Below, piece by piece: positions 1 to 7,356 of a DNA stretch of 33,526 nucleotides (its first letter is position 1; the number at the start of each line of letters is the position of its first letter). Position numbers and translations under genes: made by a program. The DNA is from Acidobacteriota bacterium (GTDB lineage Bacteria > Acidobacteriota > UBA6911), in the NCBI GenBank assembly GCA_016933615.1, contig JAFGAO010000156.1, positions 1 through 33,526 on the forward strand, written 5' to 3'. The notes below the pieces were generated by a model, which worked only from the letters and a program-made list of their open reading frames with translations, was not told the origin of the DNA and did no database searches.

Positions 1-336
1 AATGTTTCTCCCAGATTGGTTTCGTCCGCAAAGAAGGTGATCGCCACCGGCGACAAGGAGTTGATCGCAGCCGTGGATTCCGGGCAAGTTGCCGTATCAG
101 CAGCGGTAAAAAAGATCGACCAGGAGAAGCAGCAGCCTGTCATGACGATGGGGTCCCAGGACAAGCCAACCAATACAGCCTCAAAAGAAAGGCTTCCCGT
201 AAAGCGCGCAGGTCAATATGTTGATCTGGCGATACTCCAACTGGAACGCATCCTTGACGACGATCCGACTGCCCAAAGTGCGCTAAGCAGACTTACTGAG
301 TGGATTGAACAAAAACAAAAGAGACTTCAGGGTTGA
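1..336 (+). CDS. ParB-like / replication-partition protein, C-terminal part (5' truncated by window edge)
   Basis: The reading frame is already open at base 1 and has no convincing start, so this is the 3' end of a longer gene. The visible protein begins with a helical segment (KKVIATGDKELIAAVDSGQV, then SAAVKKI) of the kind that follows the helix-turn-helix in ParB/RepB-nuclease-type DNA-binding proteins of phages and plasmids, and ends with a charged tail (EQKQKRLQG). Family assignment rests on this pattern only. It lies upstream of the DnaB/RepA-like replication gene, which fits a partition, replication or regulatory role in the element. A TTG at base 16 could be read as a start, but the frame continues upstream of it and no ribosome binding site is visible there. 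Confidence 0.6.
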   Translation, partial: NVSPRLVSSAKKVIATGDKELIAAVDSGQVAVSAAVKKIDQEKQQPVMTMGSQDKPTNTASKERLPVKRAGQYVDLAILQLERILDDDPTAQSALSRLTEWIEQKQKRLQG

Positions 337-376
337 TTTGTGCCCGGGCGGCGGCAGGGAAGGCAAAGAGAGTGAT

Positions 377-583
377 ATGCAAAAAACAAAAAAGGCCGGC
401 GGGCAACCGGCCAAAAATCAAAATAATAATCGCATGCTACCACTAAAACACCCGCGAATCAATCGTTTATGGCACAAATTTGTTGCTCAGGCGTTGGCTA
501 TCGCCGCGAAATTTCGGCTTCGGCAGGTTGAATCGGCCATTCTGCGATTGCACTGCAGGGCCTTGAAAGTGGTGTCGCGATGA
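377..583 (+). CDS. small basic protein of unknown function
   Basis: This is a 68-residue, strongly basic frame starting at ATG 377 behind a modest purine stretch (GAGAG). Its TGA overlaps the ATG of the next gene (ATGA at 580-583), which suggests translational coupling to the replication ATPase. The N-terminus is rich in Lys, Gln and Asn; the C-terminal half could form a helix with regularly spaced Arg and Leu. I do not recognise a family. A longer version could start at a TTG at 305 inside the preceding gene, but that looks less likely. The coupling is the main reason to take it seriously. Confidence 0.45.
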   Translation: MQKTKKAGGQPAKNQNNNRMLPLKHPRINRLWHKFVAQALAIAAKFRLRQVESAILRLHCRALKVVSR

Positions 584-2214
584 GCAACCTTTACGACCGG
601 GAAGCCGAGCGCGTTATTCTCGGGGCTGTTATCGAATTCGGAACAGAACCCCTCGCCGAAGCCCTTTCCGCTGGACTGGATCCCGGGCACCTGTACGACG
701 AAAAGCACCGGGCTATTTTTCGCGCCCTGGTCGACATGGCGGGCCGGGGCATTGCGATTGACGCGCTGTCGCTGGAAAAGACCCTGGGCGATGCCGACAT
801 CGGCAGATCGTTTATCCTCGACCTGAGCGCCGGAATCCCACGAGCCGCGAACGTCAAGCATTATGCCGGAGAAGTAGTCCGCCTTGCCAAAGAAAGAAAG
901 CTACTGTCCGCAGCCGAGAATCTCCGATTGGCAGCGCTTGAAGGCAACGGCGAGCTGTCTGGGGCCGTGCGGGATCTTACGGAAGCAGCGGACGATATCC
1001 GGGCGCTCCCCGCAAAGAAGCACGAATTTGAAACCTTAGCTGAAGATCGCTACAAATTGTCAATTCCGGAGATCGCCACGACCCTTGAGATTGATCGGCT
1101 TCGCCGGGACCGCGGCGAGTTATCGGCTGAGCTTATCGTAAGATCCGAGCTTCCCGGACTCCCGACGCACGACGGCATACTCCATTCGGCTACCTTCAAT
1201 TTATCTTCAGCGCGAGCCCGAAGCGAACGGGCTTCATTGATAGCAAAGCGGGCAAAAATCGATAAATTGGATTGGGGTGACTATCTGGAGGAGCTTTGCC
1301 AGCAGGTTATCGATGCAGACCGTGCCGGCCAGCCCGCAGTGGACTTACGGACGCTGGAGAGACCTGGCCCCGATGATGCAATCCATATTGACAGGTTGGT
1401 CCTTCCACGCAGACACCCGACAATAATTTTCGGCGATGGCGGATCCGCAAAGAGTTACATAGCACTTCATTTAATAGGCCGACTTGCTCAGCAAGGCTTG
1501 CGTGTCGCCCTGTTCGATTGGGAGCTGGACGGCCCGGATCACAGGGACCGACTGGAAAGGCTCTTCGGTACCAACATGCCATTAATAACTTATGCCCGAT
1601 GCAACAGGCCGCTGTATTACGAGTGCGATAGATTGACGCGGATTGCTCGCGATCACCGGATCGAGTTTGCCGCTTACGATAGCGTCGCGTACGCATGCGA
1701 TGGAGCGCCCGAGGCCGCAGAAGTCGCGAACAAATACTTTCAGGCGGTCCGTAGAATCAATGTCGGTTCGCTTTCCGTTGCGCATATCTCCAAGCAGGAC
1801 GGCGGCGACCAGAAACCGTTCGGCTCTGTTTTCTGGCACAACTCGGCCCGGGCTACCTATTTCTTTCAGGCGGTAGAAACCGGAACGGGGGGTAATGCGC
1901 TTTCGGTAGGGATCTTTAACCGCAAGGCGAATCTCGGAGCTCTACTCCCTCCATCGGGATATACCCTCGCATTCACCGACGCCACAATCATCACAAAATC
2001 CGATCCGGCAGACACCCCTGCACTAGCAGACACAATGAGTCTACGGGACCGCATGAAAAAGATTCTCCAAGGCGGGGCAATGACCGTTAAGGAGGTTGCG
2101 GAGGAAGCCTCCACAAAGCCGGATTCCATCTACAAAGCCGTCCGTAGGAATGGAAAATTGTTCACTCTGCTGGAAGGTGGCAAAGTTGCGCTTTTACAAC
2201 GAGTTACAGGATAA
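580..2214 (+). CDS. phage/plasmid replicative ATPase: DnaB N-terminal domain fused to a RepA-like AAA domain
   Basis: A 544-residue protein with three parts. Residues 1 to about 120 match the DnaB helicase N-terminal domain (YDREAERVILGAVIE, then a helical bundle). Residues 265 to 440 form a RecA/RepA-like ATPase: a P-loop GDGGSAKS at 285-292, a Walker B strand ending in Asp367 (FAAYDS) and a sensor-like AHISK at 401-405. The last 60 residues resemble a winged helix (MTVKEVAEEASTKPDSIYKA). The P-loop has Ala where the last Gly of GxxxxGK[ST] normally sits; I have the impression this is tolerated in phage relatives. It overlaps the preceding small gene by ATGA and is followed by a dense TTGGACAA repeat array, so it probably initiates replication of the element there. 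Usual DnaB proteins have a different C-terminal motor, so this is an initiator-type helicase rather than the host DnaB. Confidence 0.85.
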   Translation: MSNLYDREAERVILGAVIEFGTEPLAEALSAGLDPGHLYDEKHRAIFRALVDMAGRGIAIDALSLEKTLGDADIGRSFILDLSAGIPRAANVKHYAGEVVRLAKERKLLSAAENLRLAALEGNGELSGAVRDLTEAADDIRALPAKKHEFETLAEDRYKLSIPEIATTLEIDRLRRDRGELSAELIVRSELPGLPTHDGILHSATFNLSSARARSERASLIAKRAKIDKLDWGDYLEELCQQVIDADRAGQPAVDLRTLERPGPDDAIHIDRLVLPRRHPTIIFGDGGSAKSYIALHLIGRLAQQGLRVALFDWELDGPDHRDRLERLFGTNMPLITYARCNRPLYYECDRLTRIARDHRIEFAAYDSVAYACDGAPEAAEVANKYFQAVRRINVGSLSVAHISKQDGGDQKPFGSVFWHNSARATYFFQAVETGTGGNALSVGIFNRKANLGALLPPSGYTLAFTDATIITKSDPADTPALADTMSLRDRMKKILQGGAMTVKEVAEEASTKPDSIYKAVRRNGKLFTLLEGGKVALLQRVTG

Positions 2215-2223
2215 TTCGGAGCC

Positions 2224-2413
2224 ATTGGACAAGTTGTCCAATCGGACAAAATCTGTGGACACTAATTTGTTGTCCAATACTTTCAGGCTGGATTGCTCTA
2301 TGTTACGGCAAATTAATACTTTACGGCATTGGACAACTGTCCAATATCTTGTCCAAAAATAATCATTGGACGGACAACTCTCCCCTTTAGGGGGAGTCTG
2401 TCCAATTGTCCAC
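2224..2413. repeat. iteron-like array of TTGGACAA / TTGTCCAA, probable replication origin or operator cluster
   Basis: About ten copies or near-copies of an 8-bp word occur in both orientations in 190 bp. They include a perfect 19-bp palindrome ATTGGACAAGTTGTCCAAT at 2224-2242, TCGGACAA at 2242, TGTGGACA at 2254, TTGTCCAA at 2270 and 2349, a second dyad ATTGGACA-AC-TGTCCAAT at 2328-2345, TTGGAC and GGACAA at 2366-2377, and TGTCCAA plus TTGTCCAC at 2399-2413. A stem CTCCCC/GGGGAG sits at about 2380-2396. The array directly follows the replication ATPase gene, the usual position of an iteron origin; autoregulatory operators are the alternative. No gene is credible in 2215-2602, and the rest of that stretch (2414-2602) shows only a short GTGAA/TTCAC dyad near 2570. 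Confidence 0.75.
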
Positions 2414-2602
2414 AGAAAAAAGATACGAGATTACCGGGGCAAAAGATCCAGCCTTAAGCCTCTTGAAGCCCTGCAATCGATCCCGTCGCGGTAGGGCGAA
2501 AGTCTAACAGGCAGATGCGCGGCTTTGTAAGCCATTAAAAACAAGGAACTTATAAGGCCGCATTTTAAAGTGAAGTGAAATTCACAGGGGATTTTTATAA
2601 AA

Positions 2603-3013
2603 ATGACCGATAAACGCCCCTATTCCAGGACCGGATTAAACTCGCTGAAAGCCAAGGTAAAGCTTCGCGGACTGCAGGCAATCGACCAGCGGACAGCGGC
2701 GGCTCAGGCCCTGCTTGCCTGGCGCCGTGAGTTGTTCACGGACCTCGGTGGAGAGGAGGCCTGTAACCCCGAGAAGAAGGCGCTGGTGGACCTTGCAGTC
2801 CGGACCAGGTTATTTATCGAGAGCGTAGACTACTACCTGCTCAATCAACCTTCCGTAGTGAGCGTCAAGCACAGGGCGATCCTGCCGGCGCTTAGGGAAC
2901 GTCAAGTGCTCGCCGATAGCCTGGTCCGAATTCTTGAGCGTCTCGGGATAGGAAGCGGGAACGGACAGAAGCCGGTGGATCTTGCGGCCATGCTTGCGGG
3001 AGCCTCGAGATGA
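2603..3013 (+). CDS. hypothetical protein preceding terminase, possible terminase small subunit
   Basis: A 136-residue, mostly helical protein rich in Leu, Ala and Arg. It lies directly upstream of the large terminase, and the two overlap (ATGATAA-type junction, stop at 3011-3013, next ATG at 3010), which is the classic position of the small terminase subunit that recognises phage DNA. The sequence itself shows no clear helix-turn-helix that I can name; a helical C-terminal stretch (ALRERQVLADSLVRILERLG) could form an oligomerisation helix. The role is therefore inferred from position, and the gene itself is well supported by length and coupling. A purine-rich AGGGGA lies somewhat far upstream of the start. 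Confidence 0.65.
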   Translation: MTDKRPYSRTGLNSLKAKVKLRGLQAIDQRTAAAQALLAWRRELFTDLGGEEACNPEKKALVDLAVRTRLFIESVDYYLLNQPSVVSVKHRAILPALRERQVLADSLVRILERLGIGSGNGQKPVDLAAMLAGASR

Positions 3014-4416
3014 TAACCGAGACCCAGCTCAACGACCTGAAAAAGGATCCTGTTGTGTTCTTCGCGGAAGTGCTGCGGGATCCCGAGACCGGCCAGCCCT
3101 TTGAGCTGTACGGGGCGGAGAGGGCTTTTCTCAGGGAGGCCTTTGCCCTGCTACCCGATGGCCGCATGAAGTACCCGGAGCTTGTGTTTGCGGCGCCTAA
3201 GAAGTCCGGCAAGACGGCGCTGGGGGCCGGTATTCTCATTTACGCCACCGTAGTCCTGGGAGGACTTTACGCCGAGGCGTATGTTCTTGCAAACGACCTG
3301 GAACAATCCATGAGCCGCGCATTCCAGGCAGCCGCCAGGATAATCAAGACATCGCCGCTGCTCCGGGATTCGGCGGACATTTATCAAAGTAAGATCATAT
3401 TCCCTTCGACGGGGGGCGAGATCCGGGCGTTGGCCTCCGACTATACCGGGGCCGCCGGCGCGAATCCGACGATTTCTGTGTTTGACGAGCTGTGGGGATA
3501 CACGTCGGAGCGGTCCGTCAGGCTTTGGGATGAAATGGTTCCGCCGCCTACCCGGAAGATCGCCTGCAGGTTGACCGTGACTTATGCCGGTTTCGAGGGC
3601 GAAAGCGAGCTACTCGAGAAGCTTTACAAGCGCGGGCTCAAGGGAAAAGAAATCGCGCCGGACCTGTACGCCCAGCCCGGAATGTTAATGTTCTGGACGC
3701 ACGAGTGCCGGGCGCCCTGGCAGACGGCGGATTGGAAGCTTCAAATGCGGGAGCAGCTCCGGCCGAACGCCTACATGCGCATGATCGAGAACCGCTGGGT
3801 GACAACGGAAAGCACGTTCATCGACATGGGCTGGTGGGATGCCTGCGTTTACGACTATGAGCCGCTGCTTGAGGATCGCCGCCAGGACGTCTGGATCGGA
3901 GTGGATGCCTCGGTAAAGAGGGACAGCACGGCAATCGTTTGCGTGACGTACGACAGCGATCTGGAGAAGGTTATCCTGGTCAATCACTTTGTTTTCCAAC
4001 CGACAAAGGCCGAGCCGCTGGACTTTGAATCATGCGTCGAGGACACGCTGCTGGACCTGAACAAGCGGTTTCACGTTCGGGAGATCCGGTTCGATCCATA
4101 TCAGCTGATTGCCGTTAGTCAACGGCTTCAGAGGAAGGGCCTTCGGATGCAGGAGTTTCCGCAGACGGTTCCGAACCTGACGGAGGCGTCGAGCAATCTT
4201 TACGACCTCTTGAAGAACAAGAACCTGGTTGTTTATCCGGATGCCGGGCTCCGGAAGTCAGTCGGCCAGGCGGTTGCGATTGAGACCACCCGCGGCTGGC
4301 GGATCGCGAAGGAGAAGGCAAGTCACAAGATCGACGTGGTTGTCGCGCTTGCCCAGGCGGCGCTGGCGGCTACGAAGGCATTTCACACGAGACCGGGAGA
4401 CATACACATATCATGA
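3010..4416 (+). CDS. phage terminase large subunit
   Basis: A 468-residue DNA-packaging motor. The ATPase domain carries a Walker A motif AAPKKSGKT at residues 61-69 and Walker B TISVFDE at 154-160 with the catalytic Glu. The C-terminal nuclease domain starts near residue 294 (VWIGVDASVKRDSTAIV), where Asp299 is the expected first metal-binding acid of the RNase H fold. Length and motif order match TerL of tailed phages. In such phages TerL docks on the portal and pumps DNA into proheads, but no portal gene is seen here. It overlaps both the upstream hypothetical gene and the downstream zinc-finger gene (ATGA at 4413-4416), so the three are likely translated as one unit. Confidence 0.93.
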   Translation: MITETQLNDLKKDPVVFFAEVLRDPETGQPFELYGAERAFLREAFALLPDGRMKYPELVFAAPKKSGKTALGAGILIYATVVLGGLYAEAYVLANDLEQSMSRAFQAAARIIKTSPLLRDSADIYQSKIIFPSTGGEIRALASDYTGAAGANPTISVFDELWGYTSERSVRLWDEMVPPPTRKIACRLTVTYAGFEGESELLEKLYKRGLKGKEIAPDLYAQPGMLMFWTHECRAPWQTADWKLQMREQLRPNAYMRMIENRWVTTESTFIDMGWWDACVYDYEPLLEDRRQDVWIGVDASVKRDSTAIVCVTYDSDLEKVILVNHFVFQPTKAEPLDFESCVEDTLLDLNKRFHVREIRFDPYQLIAVSQRLQRKGLRMQEFPQTVPNLTEASSNLYDLLKNKNLVVYPDAGLRKSVGQAVAIETTRGWRIAKEKASHKIDVVVALAQAALAATKAFHTRPGDIHIS

Positions 4417-4715
4417 GCTGGATCCGAGCAATCAAATCACTTGTCAGTGGAAAGGAATTCAAGCCGGAGCCCCGGCCTGATCCGGAGCATGACGGCGAGC
4501 TTGTGTTCGACGTTACGCAGCCGTGCCCGGTTTGCGGGACGTTTTATTCGGACCCGGTAGTCCAGCAGCGGCATTTCGACCGTGCGCATGTAGATGACGG
4601 TCCTCGGGAGAGCAACTGGCGGCCGATCCCGTATTATCGTGATGCGGAAGATTATTACCAGCCGATGGGCCTGATGCCCGGGCGGACGATTTTCAGAAAC
4701 TGGCTAAAATTCTAA
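4413..4715 (+). CDS. small C2H2-like zinc-finger phage protein
   Basis: A 100-residue protein with a single classical-looking finger: Cys38 and Cys41 (CPVC), then FYSDPVVQQRHFDRAH with His54 and His59. The rest is polar and rich in Tyr and Pro (PYYRDAEDYYQP). The start overlaps the terminase stop. A second protein with the same YSDP-x5-H-x4-H pattern is encoded at 6809-7189, so the two look like diverged paralogues or members of one phage family. A DNA- or protein-binding adaptor role linked to packaging is possible but not shown by the sequence. Confidence 0.75.
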   Translation: MSWIRAIKSLVSGKEFKPEPRPDPEHDGELVFDVTQPCPVCGTFYSDPVVQQRHFDRAHVDDGPRESNWRPIPYYRDAEDYYQPMGLMPGRTIFRNWLKF

Positions 4716-4737
4716 CATCCTATAGGAGGATAAAATC

Positions 4738-5487
4738 ATGGCAACAGCACTGAAGGAAGTCACAAAGCCGGAGCCCCAGCCGGACGTTATCGGCAAGGCC
4801 CTGACGCTTTTCTCGGAAAAGGCCGCCTTGCGGAAGCGGCGCCGGGATTCATCCAAGGAGTTTTCCCGCGCGGAGGCTGCGCTGAAACGCGCGGCCGGCG
4901 ATTTGGAACGAGAAGAAAAACGAAAGAAAAATGGCGACCAGGCTGCGAATCCGAAGGCGGCGAAAAACTGGCACGCCCACGTCGAGCAAGAGTTCGAGAC
5001 CGCGAAGTCGGAAGTCGAAGACATCGACCGTTCGCTCGAGGGTCTGGACCTGGAGCTTTCGACCCTGGACATTGAGCCGATCAGAACCGAATTCGAATCG
5101 CTTTCGCGGGAATCCAAGCTGATTTCCCGGCGCTTGAAGCGGGCATTTTACGATGATACCCAGGAGGAGCGCGAAGCGCAGGCCCGCCAGGAGGAAATCG
5201 ACGGCCGCCTCAAGATCCTGGAGCCCGCGCTCTCCGACGTTGAAGCCCTCCAGGCGGCAGCGCGGCACAAAAAGGAACTTGCCGACCAGGCCACGGGGAT
5301 CAACAAGCTCTGCGACGAGTATGAGTCCAGACTGAGTGAAGCCGTCGAGCTTTTCGTCAAGCTTCGGGATACGCCTTGCCTCCGCGGCCAGGGGATTGTG
5401 CCCGACGGCGTGTTTTTGATCCTGGCGAGCTCCCAGCACCTCGGCGAAGCCGTCAAAGAGCGGATCGAAGAGAAACTAAGTTCGTAA
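4738..5487 (+). CDS. coiled-coil protein of unknown function
   Basis: A 249-residue protein introduced by an excellent ribosome binding site (TAGGAGGATAAAATC). From about residue 25 to 200 it is nearly all charged helix with heptad-like spacing (REEKRKKN, EQEFETAKSEVEDIDRSLE, ARQEEIDGRLKI), so long coiled coils are very likely; a short globular C-terminus with one Cys follows. I recognise no enzymatic motif. Its place between the terminase and the prohead protease is where portal or scaffold genes usually lie, so a scaffold or structural role is possible, but coiled-coil content alone cannot settle that. Confidence 0.75.
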   Translation: MATALKEVTKPEPQPDVIGKALTLFSEKAALRKRRRDSSKEFSRAEAALKRAAGDLEREEKRKKNGDQAANPKAAKNWHAHVEQEFETAKSEVEDIDRSLEGLDLELSTLDIEPIRTEFESLSRESKLISRRLKRAFYDDTQEEREAQARQEEIDGRLKILEPALSDVEALQAAARHKKELADQATGINKLCDEYESRLSEAVELFVKLRDTPCLRGQGIVPDGVFLILASSQHLGEAVKERIEEKLSS

Positions 5488-5510
5488 TTTGAACGGAAAG
5501 GAGAAATGGA

Positions 5511-5696
5511 ATGGGAAAAGAAACAAACATTAAATCGGAGTCGATTGTGAGCGCGAAAATTGAAAGCGTTCCGAACCTTGCCCGGGCGACCAGCCTGGTA
5601 AGCCAGGATTGTTTAACGGATCCGGACCGGCGCGGAATTTCCAAGGGCGTCGGCAAATCCTCCGCGAGCAACAGCGGCAACGGCGGCGGTCACTAA
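5511..5696 (+). CDS. small hypothetical protein
   Basis: A 61-residue frame with a good AAAGGAGAAATGGA ribosome binding site and tight spacing to both neighbours (23 bases after the coiled-coil gene, 21 before the zincin gene). The composition is polar with a Gly/Ser/Asn-rich tail (SASNSGNGGGH), so it is probably partly disordered. No domain is recognisable. The Shine-Dalgarno spacing and operon position are the evidence that it is expressed. Confidence 0.6.
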   Translation: MGKETNIKSESIVSAKIESVPNLARATSLVSQDCLTDPDRRGISKGVGKSSASNSGNGGGH

Positions 5697-5717
5697 TTTC
5701 GGAAAGGAGATTGCAAA

Positions 5718-6143
5718 ATGGACACAGTGCTTTATAAGGAGCTTCACCCGGACGATATCAGCTTCGCCCGGCGCAGCTTGGCGGAAAAAATAACGGAGCG
5801 TTTCTGCGCTCAAAACGGAATTGCGCAGCCGGAGATCCATTATTTTCGTGGCGCTAATTATTCCGATGCCACGTTCCGGAGCTCGCCGATGGCGGGCTGC
5901 GCATCCAAAACAAAAATCTTCCTCGGCGTCGACACGACTCTCGATGCCTTCGCGGATACAGTCCTGCACGAGTTGCGTCACGTTCTGCAGTTCGGCCGGG
6001 ATACCATCCACTTTGCCAACCGCGAGTCCGAGGCAGAGAGATTTGCATCAACCGGCAGTTTTGCGGGATTCGGCGATCTGATCGACCAGGCCCGCAACCT
6101 CGAGGGCCGGCTCGACACTTTCCGCATCGGAACAAGGAGCTAG
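5718..6143 (+). CDS. HEXXH zinc metallopeptidase-like protein (zincin)
   Basis: A 141-residue protein with a zincin signature LHELRHVLQF: His84, Glu85 and His88 give HExxH, and an acidic helix downstream (ESEAERFA, around residue 104-108) could supply the third zinc ligand, as in gluzincin-like mini-proteases of phages. It follows a good AAAGGAGATTGCAAA ribosome binding site and lies four bases ahead of the HK97-type prohead protease. It is far shorter than secreted metalloproteases and has no signal peptide, so it acts in the cytoplasm or in a particle. Possible jobs are processing of structural proteins or an anti-host function; neither is proven here. Confidence 0.75.
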   Translation: MDTVLYKELHPDDISFARRSLAEKITERFCAQNGIAQPEIHYFRGANYSDATFRSSPMAGCASKTKIFLGVDTTLDAFADTVLHELRHVLQFGRDTIHFANRESEAERFASTGSFAGFGDLIDQARNLEGRLDTFRIGTRS

Positions 6144-6146
6144 GAA

Positions 6147-6728
6147 ATGGCCAAAGAAACATTTGATTTGCTGACAAGGCTGGAGGTCCACGGCGACGGC
6201 GCCGACGGCATGGAGTTTTCAGGCATGGCCTCCGTCTTCGGCAGTTTGGTGCAGAGCTGGATGCCCACCATCATCGAGCCCGGCGCCTTCACGAAAACCC
6301 TGCAGACGGACGGCTCCAGAATCAAGCTGCTGCTCCATCATGATACCGGCCGGCCCGTAGGGCGCCCGATCGAGCTGAAAGAGACCCGGGCGGGCTTGTT
6401 CCTTCGCGGCCGTCTCTCTGATACGGGCGACGCCAAGGACGCATACACCCTCCTGAAGGACGGCGTCCTTGATTCTTTGTCCATCGGCTTCGATCCCATC
6501 AAGTGGGAAATGGAAGAGACGGAAAACAAGGAAACCATCCGCCACGTCAAGGAAGTCCGGCTATGGGAAATCTCGCTGGTGACGTTCCCGGCCGATCCGA
6601 AGGCGGTGATTTCCGAAGTGCACGGCGTTCAGTTTTTACGGGCCCCGGAGGCCGGGGAAGCCGTGCGGCGCGAAGATCGCCGGATCCCGGATTTTTCGGA
6701 GCGGTTCGGCAGCGGCTGGATTTTTTAA
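6147..6728 (+). CDS. HK97 family prohead protease
   Basis: A 193-residue protein matching the U35/HK97 prohead protease: FSGMASVFG near the N-terminus, the catalytic His in LLLHHD (residues 61-66), the catalytic Ser in LDSLSIGF (Ser112), and the typical WEISLVTFPADP strand later on. In tailed phages it cleaves the scaffold or delta domain of the major capsid protein during maturation, and the capsid gene normally follows at once. Here no capsid gene follows; instead there are two tandem hairpins and a zinc-finger gene. The start ATG is preceded by AGGAA and sits four bases after the zincin stop. Confidence 0.9.
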   Translation: MAKETFDLLTRLEVHGDGADGMEFSGMASVFGSLVQSWMPTIIEPGAFTKTLQTDGSRIKLLLHHDTGRPVGRPIELKETRAGLFLRGRLSDTGDAKDAYTLLKDGVLDSLSIGFDPIKWEMEETENKETIRHVKEVRLWEISLVTFPADPKAVISEVHGVQFLRAPEAGEAVRREDRRIPDFSERFGSGWIF

Positions 6729-6732
6729 TTTT

Positions 6733-6790
6733 CCCCTGTTCCTCCGTACAGGGGATCGCGGGAGTCTTCGGTCTGCTCCGGGGCTCCCGC
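6733..6790. other. two tandem stem-loops after the prohead protease gene
   Basis: CCCCTG (6733-6738) pairs with CAGGGG (6749-6754), and GCGGGAG (6758-6764) pairs with CTCCCGC (6784-6790). They fill the gap between the protease and the next gene. Neither is followed by a T-run, so they are poor intrinsic terminators; an RNA-processing or stabilising role, or the scar of a lost capsid gene, are possible readings. Confidence 0.45.
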
Positions 6791-6808
6791 ACCTGGGAGG
6801 GAGGAGTC

Positions 6809-7189
6809 ATGACTTTTTTATACGATCAGTTGAAAGAGCAAATCAAAAACCGTGATCCAACGGAGACGCCCGATGCCAGGCCAAAAGAAGTTGAAACCTC
6901 GCCGGCAGAAACCCCGGTTCCACGCGAAACCCCGGCCGCTGCGCCCGCAATGGAAGCGGACGTTTTACCTGCAACCGGCCGTTGCGGCGTCAACAACTGT
7001 CAAACCGTCTACAGCGATCCCGCTATGATGGCGAAGCACCGGGAGCGGCAGCACGGTATCGGCTTGAAGGTTTTGAATCAACCGAAGGCGCGCAGTCCAT
7101 TTCCCATCGGTCGGGAGTCGCGCGAGTTTCAGGGCATCGAGGATCACAATCTGGCGGCGCCCGAGGACTGGGGGCGGCGATGGGGGTAA
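6809..7189 (+). CDS. second C2H2-like zinc-finger phage protein
   Basis: A 126-residue protein starting at ATG 6809 behind a very strong GGAGGGAGGAG ribosome binding site; the open frame extends upstream but only through the preceding gene. The first 55 residues are Pro-, Glu- and Thr-rich and probably disordered. A finger follows with Cys59, Cys64, His77 and His82 (spaced by TVYSDPAMMAKHRERQ), sharing the YSDP-x5-H-x4-H pattern with the protein at 4413-4715. The tail is polar. The function is unknown; duplication within one packaging module suggests a specific phage role, perhaps as a nucleic-acid-binding adaptor. Confidence 0.7.
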   Translation: MTFLYDQLKEQIKNRDPTETPDARPKEVETSPAETPVPRETPAAAPAMEADVLPATGRCGVNNCQTVYSDPAMMAKHRERQHGIGLKVLNQPKARSPFPIGRESREFQGIEDHNLAAPEDWGRRWG

Positions 7190-7356
7190 AGAAAACGCTC
7201 GAAAAGGAAATTGCAGAGGCTTTAAACCTGCTCGCGGATGCGGTCATCGCGCAGACCAAAGTCATGAAATCCCTTCACGCCGCGATCCAGCGCCGGCTGC
7301 CGCTCTGGGATGACGATTTTTCAGACGAGGAAATCGACGAGAGGAAACCGAATTGA
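7180..7356 (+). CDS. small helical acidic-tailed protein
   Basis: A 58-residue protein starting at ATG 7180, inside the end of the zinc-finger gene (10-base overlap). The sequence is one amphipathic helical stretch (EKEIAEALNLLADAVIAQTK) followed by an acidic tail (DDDFSDEEIDE). Its stop (TGA 7354-7356) overlaps the TTG start candidate of the next gene. The neat overlaps at both ends support translation. No family is recognised. Confidence 0.6.
   Translation: MGVKKTLEKEIAEALNLLADAVIAQTKVMKSLHAAIQRRLPLWDDDFSDEEIDERKPN

Noticed and set aside
2096-2362. 88-codon frame across the iteron array
   Set aside because: It begins inside the replication ATPase in another frame and is made mostly of the repeat array, with no ribosome binding site.
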